From: Bacteroidales bacterium
Lineage (GTDB): Bacteria; Bacteroidota; Bacteroidia; Bacteroidales; WCHB1-69
Assembly: GCA_031254735.1 (NCBI GenBank)
Contig: JAIRTU010000285.1
Location: forward strand, 1-7,361
Direction of reading: 5' to 3'
DNA length: 7,361 nucleotides
Shown: positions 1 through 7,085 of the stretch, in pieces
Layout of the letters: each line of letters opens with the position of its first letter
Position numbering within the stretch: position 1 is the first letter of the stretch
Notes under the pieces: model-generated
Told to the model about the DNA's origin: nothing
Database searches by the model: none
What the model saw: the letters and a program-made list of their open reading frames with translations, nothing else
Program-made: the position numbers and the translations under genes

Positions 1-177
1 AATGCCCTGTTTACTTTCCGGGAGTATCTGCTCGATTTTGCCCCCGAACATACCCGCGAAAAAGGACTTCGATTAATTGAGCGTCTGCTGCAAGAGATAG
101 ACCAAAAGAATTTGAAAAATAATATTGAAGAAAATATCAAAAAGATAGATTCCGGGCAACGAGATATTTATCTGTAA
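1..177 (+). CDS. C-terminal end of an unrecognised protein (5' truncated by window edge)
   Basis: Frame 1 is open from the first base to a TAA at 175-177, giving 58 residues that begin NALFTFREYLLDFAPEHT and end SGQRDIYL. The composition is protein-like: a mixed helical segment with many Leu, Glu, Arg and Lys (around residues 8-37), then a Lys/Asn/Glu/Ile-rich charged tail (around 36-52). There is no start codon inside the window in a plausible place, so the gene starts upstream. I do not recognise the family and assign no function. It runs on the + strand, opposite to all the complete genes here and convergent with the glycosyltransferase. No GC-rich terminator hairpin follows the stop. A chance open frame cannot be fully excluded because only 58 codons are visible. 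Confidence 0.6.
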   Translation, partial: NALFTFREYLLDFAPEHTREKGLRLIERLLQEIDQKNLKNNIEENIKKIDSGQRDIYL

Positions 178-221
178 ATAAATTGCGTAACTAATCACTG
201 ACCACTATTTTTTTCCCTAAA

Positions 222-284
222 TGGTATCGTAAAGCAGCGGATCAAGGAGAGGCACAACAAGTATTAAAAGGGTTAGGATATTGA
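222..284 (+). pseudogene. Relic of the C-terminal end of a Sel1-repeat protein
   Basis: The + strand from TGG at 222 to TGA at 282-284 reads WYRKAADQGEAQQVLKGLGY. This matches the second half of a Sel1-like (SLR, TPR-related) repeat, whose hallmark is a WYRKAADQG-type helix followed by an A-x-x-x-L-x-x-L-G helix ending at the chain terminus. Sel1 repeats are solenoid protein-interaction modules. Only about half a repeat survives. The frame stays open upstream just to a stop at 192-194, the residues before W (LTTIFFPK) do not look like Sel1, and there is no start codon. I therefore read it as the tail of a deleted gene. Its last 12 bases overlap the 3' end of the convergent glycosyltransferase gene. 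The family match rests on 20 residues. Confidence 0.6.
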
Positions 285-1400
285 TCCCAGCCTCTCTATC
301 ACTTTCCACAAATCTTCTGCGGGTTTTTCCCAAGTGAAAAGTTTTACCCGCTCTTTTCCTTTCAATATAAGTTGATTACGAAGATGTTCATCTTTGTAAA
401 GACTTTCCATTGCCTGTACAATTTCATCTACCGAAAAAGGATCAACCAACAAAGCCGCATCGGAGGCAACTTCGGGCATAGAGGTAACACGAGAAGTGAT
501 AACAGGAACGCCGCAAGCAAATGCTTCCAAAACAGGAACACCAAAACCCTCAAAAAGAGAAGTATACACCAACGCCAAAGACGAAGCAAGCACTCTGTTC
601 AATTCGGCGGTTGGGATATATCCGGTGAAAACAATATCGTTGAAAAACTGCATGCGTTTCAAAACCAACCGCATATCGTTGTCCCAATACTTGTTCATGC
701 CGGCAAAGACAAGTTTTGCTTCATTGCCGTTTTTGCGAAATTGTTCAAAAGCATTCAATATGCGAATGATATTTTTTCGGCGGTTGGCAGTTCCGACAAA
801 GACGAAATACGGTGTTCCGCCCGTTAAAGTATTCCGAAACTGCTTTTTTTCTTCTTGCGGTATCTCGAAAAATTTTTCGGAAACACCGTTGTATGCTATT
901 GTTATTTTTTGGGGATCAACGCCGTAAGATTGGATAATATCATTTTTGGAAAACAGGGAAACCGTTGCCAAAGCATCTGCCCGATGTGCAAAACGCGGGA
1001 AAAAGAACCGGTAATATTCCCTGACCAAAAAAGGACGGAATTTGGGATAATGAACAAAGTTCAAATCGTGGATAACAGCCAGCGTTTTTACTTTCGTTCC
1101 CAAACACAACCAACCGTCGGGCGAAAAAAACACATCTATTTTCTCTCGCTTCAAAGCTCTTTTTATGCCTGCTTCAAAAAACAATATCCACAAAAAAGGG
1201 TGTCGGGCTTGGGGATATACCACAACAGGTTTTACATTTGGGGCAAAAATAAATTCTTCATTTGGTTTTCGGTCGAAAAAGAAAACAAACTCATGTTCGG
1301 GATTGGCTTGCACCATGCGTTTCAATATTTCGCAGGCGTACCATGCAATTCCGTCCATTTTACCCTTGACAAACAGGCGGGTATTTACTCCTATTCGCAT
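273..1400 (-). CDS. Family GT4 glycosyltransferase (GT-B fold)
   Basis: The 375-residue protein has the usual length for a single-domain-pair GT-B enzyme that transfers a sugar from a nucleotide-sugar donor. The N-terminal acceptor-side domain (about 1-180) begins MRIGVNTRLF, has a DGIAWY segment (16-21) where the family has its glycine-rich acceptor loop, and VIHDLNF near 109-115. The C-terminal donor domain (about 195-370) has VGTANRRKN (202-210), which supplies the basic phosphate-contacting residues. It also has the retaining-GT4 E-x7-E motif in FEGFGVPVLEAFACG, with Glu284 and Glu292, and SMPEVASDAALLVDP (307-321). There is no signal peptide or clear transmembrane helix. The aromatic/basic stretch around 67-96 could associate with the membrane. 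The start ATG shares its A with the clpC stop codon (TAATG), so it is probably translated by coupling from clpC. Donor and acceptor cannot be told from sequence. A role in surface polysaccharide, O-antigen or protein glycosylation is inference. Confidence 0.93.
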   Translation of the reverse strand: MRIGVNTRLFVKGKMDGIAWYACEILKRMVQANPEHEFVFFFDRKPNEEFIFAPNVKPVVVYPQARHPFLWILFFEAGIKRALKREKIDVFFSPDGWLCLGTKVKTLAVIHDLNFVHYPKFRPFLVREYYRFFFPRFAHRADALATVSLFSKNDIIQSYGVDPQKITIAYNGVSEKFFEIPQEEKKQFRNTLTGGTPYFVFVGTANRRKNIIRILNAFEQFRKNGNEAKLVFAGMNKYWDNDMRLVLKRMQFFNDIVFTGYIPTAELNRVLASSLALVYTSLFEGFGVPVLEAFACGVPVITSRVTSMPEVASDAALLVDPFSVDEIVQAMESLYKDEHLRNQLILKGKERVKLFTWEKPAEDLWKVIERLGSIS

Positions 1401-3946
1401 TATTCTTCGTTTACGGTCTTGGCTTTTTGCGACTCGACACTTACTTTTATGTCGTCGTCTTTTTCTTCGTAAGCAAGCATCACTTTATCGCCCTCTTTAA
1501 TTTCTCCGCCAATAATTTTATCTGCCAGCAAATCTTCTATATACTTTTGAATGGCACGTTTCAACGGACGAGCGCCATATTGAGAACTCCACCCTTTTTC
1601 GGCGATAAGATTTTTGGTGGATTCGCTCAATTCAAAATCGATGCCCAACTCTGCCATTCTGCTGTACACATGCTTGATTTCTATATCGATAATCTTGAAA
1701 ACATCTTCTTTTTCCAAAGGATTGAAAATAACAATATCATCAATTCGGTTGATAAATTCGGGCGAAAACTGTTTGTTTACCGCATCTTCTATGGTTTTTT
1801 GCACATCTTTGGCGTAAGATTCTTTTCTTGCCGTTGTAGAAAAGCCCACTCCCTGACCAAAATCTTTCAATTGCCGACTGCCTGTATTCGACGTCATAAT
1901 GATAATGGTATTTTTGAAATCAACTTTTCTGCCCAATCCGTCGGTTAAATGTCCGTCGTCGAACACCTGCAACAAAATATTAAACACATCGGGGTGAGCT
2001 TTTTCTATTTCGTCCAACAAGACAATGGAATACGGTTTGCGGCGTATTTTCTCGGTCAACTGTCCGCCCTCTTCGTAGCCGACATAGCCCGGAGGCGCAC
2101 CCACCAATCGCGAAATGGAGAATTTTTCCATGTATTCGCTCATATCTACACGTATCATGGCGTCTTCGCTGTCGAAAAGATATTTTGCCAATACTTTGCA
2201 TAAAAATGTTTTCCCGACGCCTGTCGGACCCAAAAACATAAACGTCCCGATGGGTTTGCTCGGGTCTTGCAAGCCGACTTTGTTTCTGCGGATAGCGCGA
2301 CTGATTTTATGCACCGCTTCTTTTTGCCCGATAACGATGTTGTCCAGATAGTTTTCCATATCGGCAAGTTTCTCGCTGTCGTTTTTGTTGATACGTTTCA
2401 CCGGCACTCCCGACATCATCGCAACCACATCAGCAACTGTTTCTTCGGTAACTTCTGCCCGCTGCAACTGCATTTCTTTTTCCCATTCGCGTTTTGCCTT
2501 TTCGAGAATATCTTCCACCTTTTTGGCTTCATCGCGATATTGAGCGGCTTTTTCGTATTGTTGCTGCTGAATTGCCATGCGTTTTTTGTCGGAAAGCTCG
2601 TCCAGCGATTTTTCCAAATCCAAAATATTATCAGGCGTTCCTATATTATGAATATGAACACGCGCCCCTGCCTCGTCCATAGCGTCAATGGCTTTATCGG
2701 GAAGATAGCGATCGGTGATATAACGCTGCGTAAGATACACACAAGCCTTAACCGCATCATCGGTATAGTTTACCAAATGATGATCTTCGTATTTACATTT
2801 GATATTATTCAATATCTGCACGGTTTCTTCGAGCGTGGTGGGATCGACCATCACTTTTTGAAAACGCCGTTCCAAAGCGCCGTCCGATTCTATGTTTTTG
2901 CGGTATTCGTCCAACGTGGTAGCACCGATACATTGCAGTTCTCCGCGAGCCAATGCCGGTTTGAACATATTGGAAGCATCTAACGATCCGGTAGCATTTC
3001 CCGCCCCGACAATGGTATGTATTTCATCGATAAACAGTATCACATTGGGATCGGATTCCAATTCTGCCAACAACGCTTTCATTCGTTCTTCAAACTGTCC
3101 TCTGTACTTTGTGCCTGCCACCATAGAAGCTATATCCAAGGCAACCACACGTTTATCCATCAACACACGCGGAACATTACGCTCTTTTATTCTGATAGCC
3201 AAGCCTTCGGCAATAGCCGATTTTCCCACACCGGGTTCGCCAATCAAAATAGGATTGTTTTTCTTTCTGCGGCTCAAAATCTGTGCGATACGTTCCAATT
3301 CTTTCTCTCTGCCCACCACAGGGTCTAAACGCCCTTCTTCTGCCGCCTTGTTCAAATCTCGCCCGAAAGCATCCAAAACAGGCGTTGCACTTTTCTTTAA
3401 AAATTTCCCGCCTTTGGGTGTTTGCCGTTGCCGCGTGTCTTCGTTATAATCGTTATATTCTTCTTCTTCCGACGAATCATTCATCTCGGGCTGACGTTCC
3501 GTAATTTTATTTGCTTTCATCAAATAGTTTTCCAAGCCGTCAAAGGTTAATCCGTAATCGTATAAAAGATTGCGAAGATAGCTGTCTTTTTTCCACAAAA
3601 TAGCCAATAAAATATGTTCCACCTCAATATTAGTGCTTCCGTGACGTTTGGAAAACAATCCTGCCAAATCGAACATGCGTTCCACCTGCTTGATCAACGG
3701 TATTTGTTTTCCGGGGAAAAACTGTTCGTCTTCTTGCGAACTGATCTGATTGACAATTCGCTGACGAAGAACGTCAATGTCCAAATCAAAGTGTTGCACA
3801 ATACCTTTAACAAGGTCGAAATCGGAGTCTAAGACTGCCAAAAAAACATGTTCAACCCCGACACTGCTCGACCGCAACTGCTGCGCCTCGGCAGAACTTG
3901 TGCTTATCACCTGATTCATCTCATCGGAAAAAGTCCATTTATTCAT
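1400..3946 (-). CDS. clpC: ClpC-type AAA+ unfoldase, ATP-binding subunit of Clp protease
   Basis: ClpC (848 residues) is a cytoplasmic two-ring AAA+ ATPase that unfolds proteins and feeds them to ClpP. Two Clp_N repeats (about 5-65 and 82-145) recognise substrate or adaptor. An acidic linker (156-180) leads to D1, with Walker A GEPGVGKS (236-243), Walker B VILFIDE (302-308) and Arg finger region ALERRF (357-362). The short middle domain holds a UVR motif (about 448-482), which separates ClpC from ClpB with its long coiled-coil M domain. D2 has Walker A GPTGVGKT (573-580), Walker B IVLLDE (641-646), sensor SNTGS (686-690), FINRID (731-736) and sensor-2 GARPLKR (791-797). The VGF at 700-702 corresponds to the ClpP-docking tripeptide loop. 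I chose the ATG at 3944-3946 because the protein then begins MNKWTFSDEMNQVI like its relatives. An in-frame ATG at 4004-4006 adds a non-conserved, Cys-rich 20 residues and lies at or upstream of the likely transcription start. No clpP is visible in the window. Confidence 0.96.
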   Translation of the reverse strand: MNKWTFSDEMNQVISTSSAEAQQLRSSSVGVEHVFLAVLDSDFDLVKGIVQHFDLDIDVLRQRIVNQISSQEDEQFFPGKQIPLIKQVERMFDLAGLFSKRHGSTNIEVEHILLAILWKKDSYLRNLLYDYGLTFDGLENYLMKANKITERQPEMNDSSEEEEYNDYNEDTRQRQTPKGGKFLKKSATPVLDAFGRDLNKAAEEGRLDPVVGREKELERIAQILSRRKKNNPILIGEPGVGKSAIAEGLAIRIKERNVPRVLMDKRVVALDIASMVAGTKYRGQFEERMKALLAELESDPNVILFIDEIHTIVGAGNATGSLDASNMFKPALARGELQCIGATTLDEYRKNIESDGALERRFQKVMVDPTTLEETVQILNNIKCKYEDHHLVNYTDDAVKACVYLTQRYITDRYLPDKAIDAMDEAGARVHIHNIGTPDNILDLEKSLDELSDKKRMAIQQQQYEKAAQYRDEAKKVEDILEKAKREWEKEMQLQRAEVTEETVADVVAMMSGVPVKRINKNDSEKLADMENYLDNIVIGQKEAVHKISRAIRRNKVGLQDPSKPIGTFMFLGPTGVGKTFLCKVLAKYLFDSEDAMIRVDMSEYMEKFSISRLVGAPPGYVGYEEGGQLTEKIRRKPYSIVLLDEIEKAHPDVFNILLQVFDDGHLTDGLGRKVDFKNTIIIMTSNTGSRQLKDFGQGVGFSTTARKESYAKDVQKTIEDAVNKQFSPEFINRIDDIVIFNPLEKEDVFKIIDIEIKHVYSRMAELGIDFELSESTKNLIAEKGWSSQYGARPLKRAIQKYIEDLLADKIIGGEIKEGDKVMLAYEEKDDDIKVSVESQKAKTVNEE

Positions 3947-4007
3947 ATCCTTTTTATTTGATTTACTGTTAGTTTTACATTGGACACAACCATGCCAACA
4001 CAACAAC

Positions 4008-4015
4008 CAAAGGTA
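4008..4015 (-). promoter_or_regulatory. Candidate Bacteroidota -7 promoter element for clpC-glycosyltransferase
   Basis: Read on the minus strand this is TACCTTTG, an exact fit to the TAnnTTTG -7 consensus of the Bacteroidota housekeeping sigma factor. A start site a few bases downstream would fall near 4000-4004 and leave a leader of about 55 bases before the chosen clpC start. The upstream -33 region (about 4035-4041) is only AT-rich (TTAATTT), without a clean TTTG, so the match rests on one element. If it is real, clpC has its own promoter and does not depend only on read-through from etfA. Confidence 0.45.
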
Positions 4016-4120
4016 GCTGTTTTCGCTCTAAATTAATATTTATTTTCGATTGATTTTTCAACAACAAACTGTTAAAAACAAATGGGGTTTTACAATGCCT
4101 GCAAACCGCTTTCTTCTTTC

Positions 4121-5128
4121 TCAACGATTAGCCAATTCGTGCGAGAGGCGTTCGGCAAGCAGCGGAACAATCTTGTTGAGATCGCCCACAATGCCCAAAT
4201 CGGCAACACCGAAAATCGGAGCGTGTTTATCTTTATTGACAGCAATGATAAAATCGGATTCTTCCATTCCCGCCAAATGTTGAATTGCTCCCGAAATACC
4301 CGCCGCAATATAGAGGTCGGGACGTACCGTTTTCCCTGTCTGTCCCACCTGACGGTCGTGAGCAATCACTCCTGCATCTACCATCGCTCTCGAAGCCGAT
4401 ACTTCGGCGTTTAAGACGTCGGCGAGCTTTTGCAACTGTTCAAAACCGCCCTTGCTGCCTACTCCTCTTCCGCCCGAAATCAATATTTTGGCTTCGGTAA
4501 TATCAATTTTGTTTTTCTGCACTTTCACATTTTCCACCAACCGGACTTTCGATTTGCTATTGTCGAAATGGGCGTTGAATACAATGATTTCGCCTTTTCT
4601 GTTTGGGTTGCGGTCGAGCTTTTGCATCACGCCGGGTCGTACCGTAGACATTTGCGGACGGTGTTCCGTACAGGTGATTGTCGCCATGAGGTTTCCGCCA
4701 AAAGCGGGACGAGTCATCAAAAATTCTTTTTCTTCCGAAATTTCCAACTTGGTACAATCGGCAGTCAATCCTGTTTCCAAACGTGCCGACAGTCGCGGGG
4801 CTAAATCTCTGCCTGTGGTTGTTGCACCAAAAAGCATAATAGAGGGTTTGTACTGCTCAATTACCTGATAAACAGCCTGTGCGTAGGGTTCGGTTATATA
4901 ATCTTTCAGTTGAGGAGAATCCATGCAAATTACTTCATCTGCACCATATTCTATCAACATCTGTGCCTGCGAAGTATTGTTTTCGCCCGCAAAAACCGCT
5001 ACCACTTTTTCCTGTAACGACTTCGCCAATTCGGAAGCCTTTCCCAACAGTTCCAAAGCAACCGGCTGTACGATATTCTCTCTTTGTTCTACAAATACAA
5101 ATATATTTTTATACTGTGATTTATCCAT
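4121..5128 (-). CDS. etfA: Electron transfer flavoprotein, alpha subunit
   Basis: EtfA (335 residues, family length) carries the alpha-FAD that shuttles electrons to the partner acyl-CoA dehydrogenase. The N-terminal Etf alpha/beta domain (about 8-185) begins KNIFVFVEQ and contains ATTTGRDLAPRLSARL (102-117). The C-terminal FAD-binding domain (about 210-330) shows the family landmarks in order: SGGRGVGS (218-225), VSASRAMVDAG (243-253), VGQTGKTVRPDLY (261-273), GISGAIQHLAGM (277-288) and AVNKDKHAPIF (296-306). These residues contact the FAD in characterised Etfs. It is the third gene of the dehydrogenase-etfB-etfA operon, 21 bases after etfB, with start ATG at 5126-5128 and no clear Shine-Dalgarno sequence. 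It should form a heterodimer with EtfB. The protein is complete and no key motif is missing. Confidence 0.97.
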   Translation of the reverse strand: MDKSQYKNIFVFVEQRENIVQPVALELLGKASELAKSLQEKVVAVFAGENNTSQAQMLIEYGADEVICMDSPQLKDYITEPYAQAVYQVIEQYKPSIMLFGATTTGRDLAPRLSARLETGLTADCTKLEISEEKEFLMTRPAFGGNLMATITCTEHRPQMSTVRPGVMQKLDRNPNRKGEIIVFNAHFDNSKSKVRLVENVKVQKNKIDITEAKILISGGRGVGSKGGFEQLQKLADVLNAEVSASRAMVDAGVIAHDRQVGQTGKTVRPDLYIAAGISGAIQHLAGMEESDFIIAVNKDKHAPIFGVADLGIVGDLNKIVPLLAERLSHELANR

Positions 5129-5149
5129 TTTGATATTTTTTTTGACCGA

Positions 5150-5932
5150 TTAAATAATAAATTTCTCTTTAAGTTTGCCGATAATAATGTTCACCGCTTC
5201 TTCTGCTTCCACCTCAAAAACTTCTCCTGCACCTTTCACTCCTTTGGAGAAAGCCTTTTTTACCCGCGTGGGAGAGCCTTTCAAGCCCAACTGTTCTTCG
5301 TTGGCATTTATCCGATCAACGCCCCAAATTTCCACTTCTCTGTCGAAAGCCTCCACAATACCCGACACGCTCATATATCTTGCTTTTTTGGCAGAAGCCA
5401 ACACCGTAACCAAACAGGGTTTTTCCACCTCTAAAATTTGGTATCCGTCTTCGGTTTCTTTTTTCACGGTAAACAGTTTATTGCCGTCGTATTGAATATC
5501 TGCCAGATAAGAAACTTGCGGCAGTTGCAGATGTTCTGCTGTTTGCGGTCCCACTTGAGCCGTATCGCCGTCTATGGCTTGTCGTCCTGTGATAATAAGG
5601 TCGTATTCCAATGTTTTCAGAGCGGCAGCCAGAGCATGCGAAGTAGCCAAAGTATCGGCGCCGGCAAACTTTTTATCCGTTAAAAGAATTGCCCTGTCGA
5701 CTCCCATGGCAAAAGCCTCGCGCAAGACAGCGTCTGCCTGTGAAGGTCCCATGGTGATTACCGTAACATGAGCATTGTATTGATCTTTGAGTTGAAGAGC
5801 CACTTCCAAGCCGCCTTTGTCGTCGGGGTTCATAATGCTGGGAACGCCGTCCCGGATCATGGTGCCTGTAACGGGGTCTATTTTAATTTCGTTTGTATCG
5901 GGAACTTGTTTTATACATACTATAATCTTCAT
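5150..5932 (-). CDS. etfB: Electron transfer flavoprotein, beta subunit, probably bifurcating type
   Basis: EtfB (260 residues) starts MKIIVCIKQVPDTNEIKID, the canonical N-terminus of the family. That decides the ATG at 5930-5932 over an in-frame ATG at 5966-5968, which would add 12 charged residues and overlap the upstream gene. Nucleotide-site landmarks are NPDDKGGLE (35-43), GADTLATS (91-98) and GRQAIDGDTAQVGPQ (116-130). In mitochondrial-type, AMP-binding EtfB the last segment reads roughly GKQAIDDDCNQTG. The DGDTAQVGP form is the one seen in Etfs of fermentative anaerobes that hold a second FAD in place of AMP and bifurcate electrons from NADH. Bifurcation here is inferred from this motif and from the neighbouring Bcd-like gene. 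The gene lies 13 bases after the dehydrogenase and 21 before etfA, consistent with one co-transcribed unit. Confidence 0.96.
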   Translation of the reverse strand: MKIIVCIKQVPDTNEIKIDPVTGTMIRDGVPSIMNPDDKGGLEVALQLKDQYNAHVTVITMGPSQADAVLREAFAMGVDRAILLTDKKFAGADTLATSHALAAALKTLEYDLIITGRQAIDGDTAQVGPQTAEHLQLPQVSYLADIQYDGNKLFTVKKETEDGYQILEVEKPCLVTVLASAKKARYMSVSGIVEAFDREVEIWGVDRINANEEQLGLKGSPTRVKKAFSKGVKGAGEVFEVEAEEAVNIIIGKLKEKFII

Positions 5933-5945
5933 TGTCTTTTCTTTT

Positions 5946-7085
5946 TTATTTAAACATTTTTCCTGCAATAACCATTCTTTGCACTTCGGAAGTGCCTTCG
6001 TATATTTCGGTGATTTTGGCGTCCCGCATCATTCTTTCCACAGGATATTCTCGTGTGTAGCCGTATCCGCCATGAAACTGTACGGCTTTTACCGTTACTT
6101 CCATTGCTGTTTCGGCAGCAAAGAGTTTTGCCATTGCCGCATCTGCCGAATAGGGGACTTTTGCATCTTTTTTAAACGCCGCCGACCGAACCAGCAAGCG
6201 GGCAGCCTCGATTTTGGTATACAAATCCGCCATTTGAAATTGCGTATTTTGAAATTCGGCTATCGATTTTCCAAACTGTTTCCGTTCTTTGGTATAGCGT
6301 ATGGTTTCGTCCATCGCACCTTGTGCAATGCCCAAGGCTTGAGCGGCAATGCCTATACGTCCGCCGTCCAATGTCTTCATCGCAATGGAAAACCCTTTAT
6401 TGACAGCTCCCAAGATGTTTTCTTTGGGAATAACACAGTTTTCAAAAATCAACTCGCAAGTGGAAGAACCTCTGATGCCGAGTTTCTTTTCTTTTTTGCC
6501 AATCGTAAAACCGGGTGTTCCCCTTTCGACAATAAAAGCAGAAATCCCTTTCACGCCCAACGATTTATCGGTCATCGCAAAAACCACATATACCGACGCA
6601 TTGCCTGCGTTGGTGATAAATATTTTCGAGCCGTTCAATATCCAACTGTCGCCTGCGTCTACGGCGGTGGTTTGTTGCATGGCGGCGTCTGTTCCCGCAT
6701 TGGGTTCTGTCAATCCGAAAGCACCTGTCCATTCTCCCGAACAGAGCTTGGGGAGATATTTCATTTTTTGTTCTTCCGTTCCATTTTCCAGCACAGGAGC
6801 CACACACAACGAAGTATGTGCCGACACAACCACTCCCGTAGTGGCACAAGCCCTCGAAAGTTCTTCCACCGCCATGCTGTACAGCATATTATTTCCGCCC
6901 TGTCCGCCGTATTTTTTCGGGACAGGAATACCCATTATTCCGATTTTGCCCATTTTCTCTACCGTTTCAACAGGAAAACGCTCTTCCTCGTCAATTTCGG
7001 CTGCCAAGGGTGCTACTTCGTTTTCCGCAAAGTCTCTAATCATTTGCAGGAAAAGTTTTTCTCTATCAGTCAAATTAAAATCCAT
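5946..7085 (-). CDS. bcd: Short-chain acyl-CoA dehydrogenase, butyryl-CoA dehydrogenase-like
   Basis: This 379-residue flavoenzyme has the normal family length and is complete. It starts MDFNLTDREKLFLQ, like characterised butyryl-CoA dehydrogenases. Family landmarks are GAFGLTEPNAGTDA (121-134, FAD/substrate loop), WILNGSKIFITNAG (148-161), TLDGGRIGIAAQALGIAQGA (238-257), RKQFGKSI (268-275) and FHGGYGYTREYPVERMMRDA (337-356). IYEGTSEVQ (361-369) holds the catalytic base Glu363 at the position used by short-chain members. With EtfBA downstream it probably works in the reductive direction, crotonyl-CoA to butyryl-CoA, as the last redox step of butyrate formation. It would act in the cytoplasm as a FAD tetramer. 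Specificity for a branched-chain or acrylyl-CoA substrate cannot be excluded. Thiolase, crotonase and hydroxybutyryl-CoA dehydrogenase genes are not in the window. The etfB start lies 13 bases beyond the stop. Confidence 0.95.
   Translation of the reverse strand: MDFNLTDREKLFLQMIRDFAENEVAPLAAEIDEEERFPVETVEKMGKIGIMGIPVPKKYGGQGGNNMLYSMAVEELSRACATTGVVVSAHTSLCVAPVLENGTEEQKMKYLPKLCSGEWTGAFGLTEPNAGTDAAMQQTTAVDAGDSWILNGSKIFITNAGNASVYVVFAMTDKSLGVKGISAFIVERGTPGFTIGKKEKKLGIRGSSTCELIFENCVIPKENILGAVNKGFSIAMKTLDGGRIGIAAQALGIAQGAMDETIRYTKERKQFGKSIAEFQNTQFQMADLYTKIEAARLLVRSAAFKKDAKVPYSADAAMAKLFAAETAMEVTVKAVQFHGGYGYTREYPVERMMRDAKITEIYEGTSEVQRMVIAGKMFK

Noticed and set aside
178..272. A possible RNA gene or terminator between the left-edge gene and the glycosyltransferase
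   Set aside because: The T run at 208-214 has no stem before it, no cloverleaf or other fold is apparent, and the right part is explained by the Sel1 relic.
3947..4006. A 20-residue N-terminal extension of ClpC from the ATG at 4004-4006, with Cys at 3, 7 and 10
   Set aside because: The extension is not a feature of the ClpC family, the conserved start MNKWTFSDEM lies at 3946, and the likely -7 promoter element ends at 4008, so the upstream ATG is probably not transcribed usefully.
4054..4078. An AT-only hairpin (TTTTT-C-AACA / TGTT-AAAAA, 6-base loop) as a terminator after etfA
   Set aside because: The stem has a bulged base and only two G-C pairs, and no T tract follows on the minus strand, so it would be too weak for intrinsic termination.
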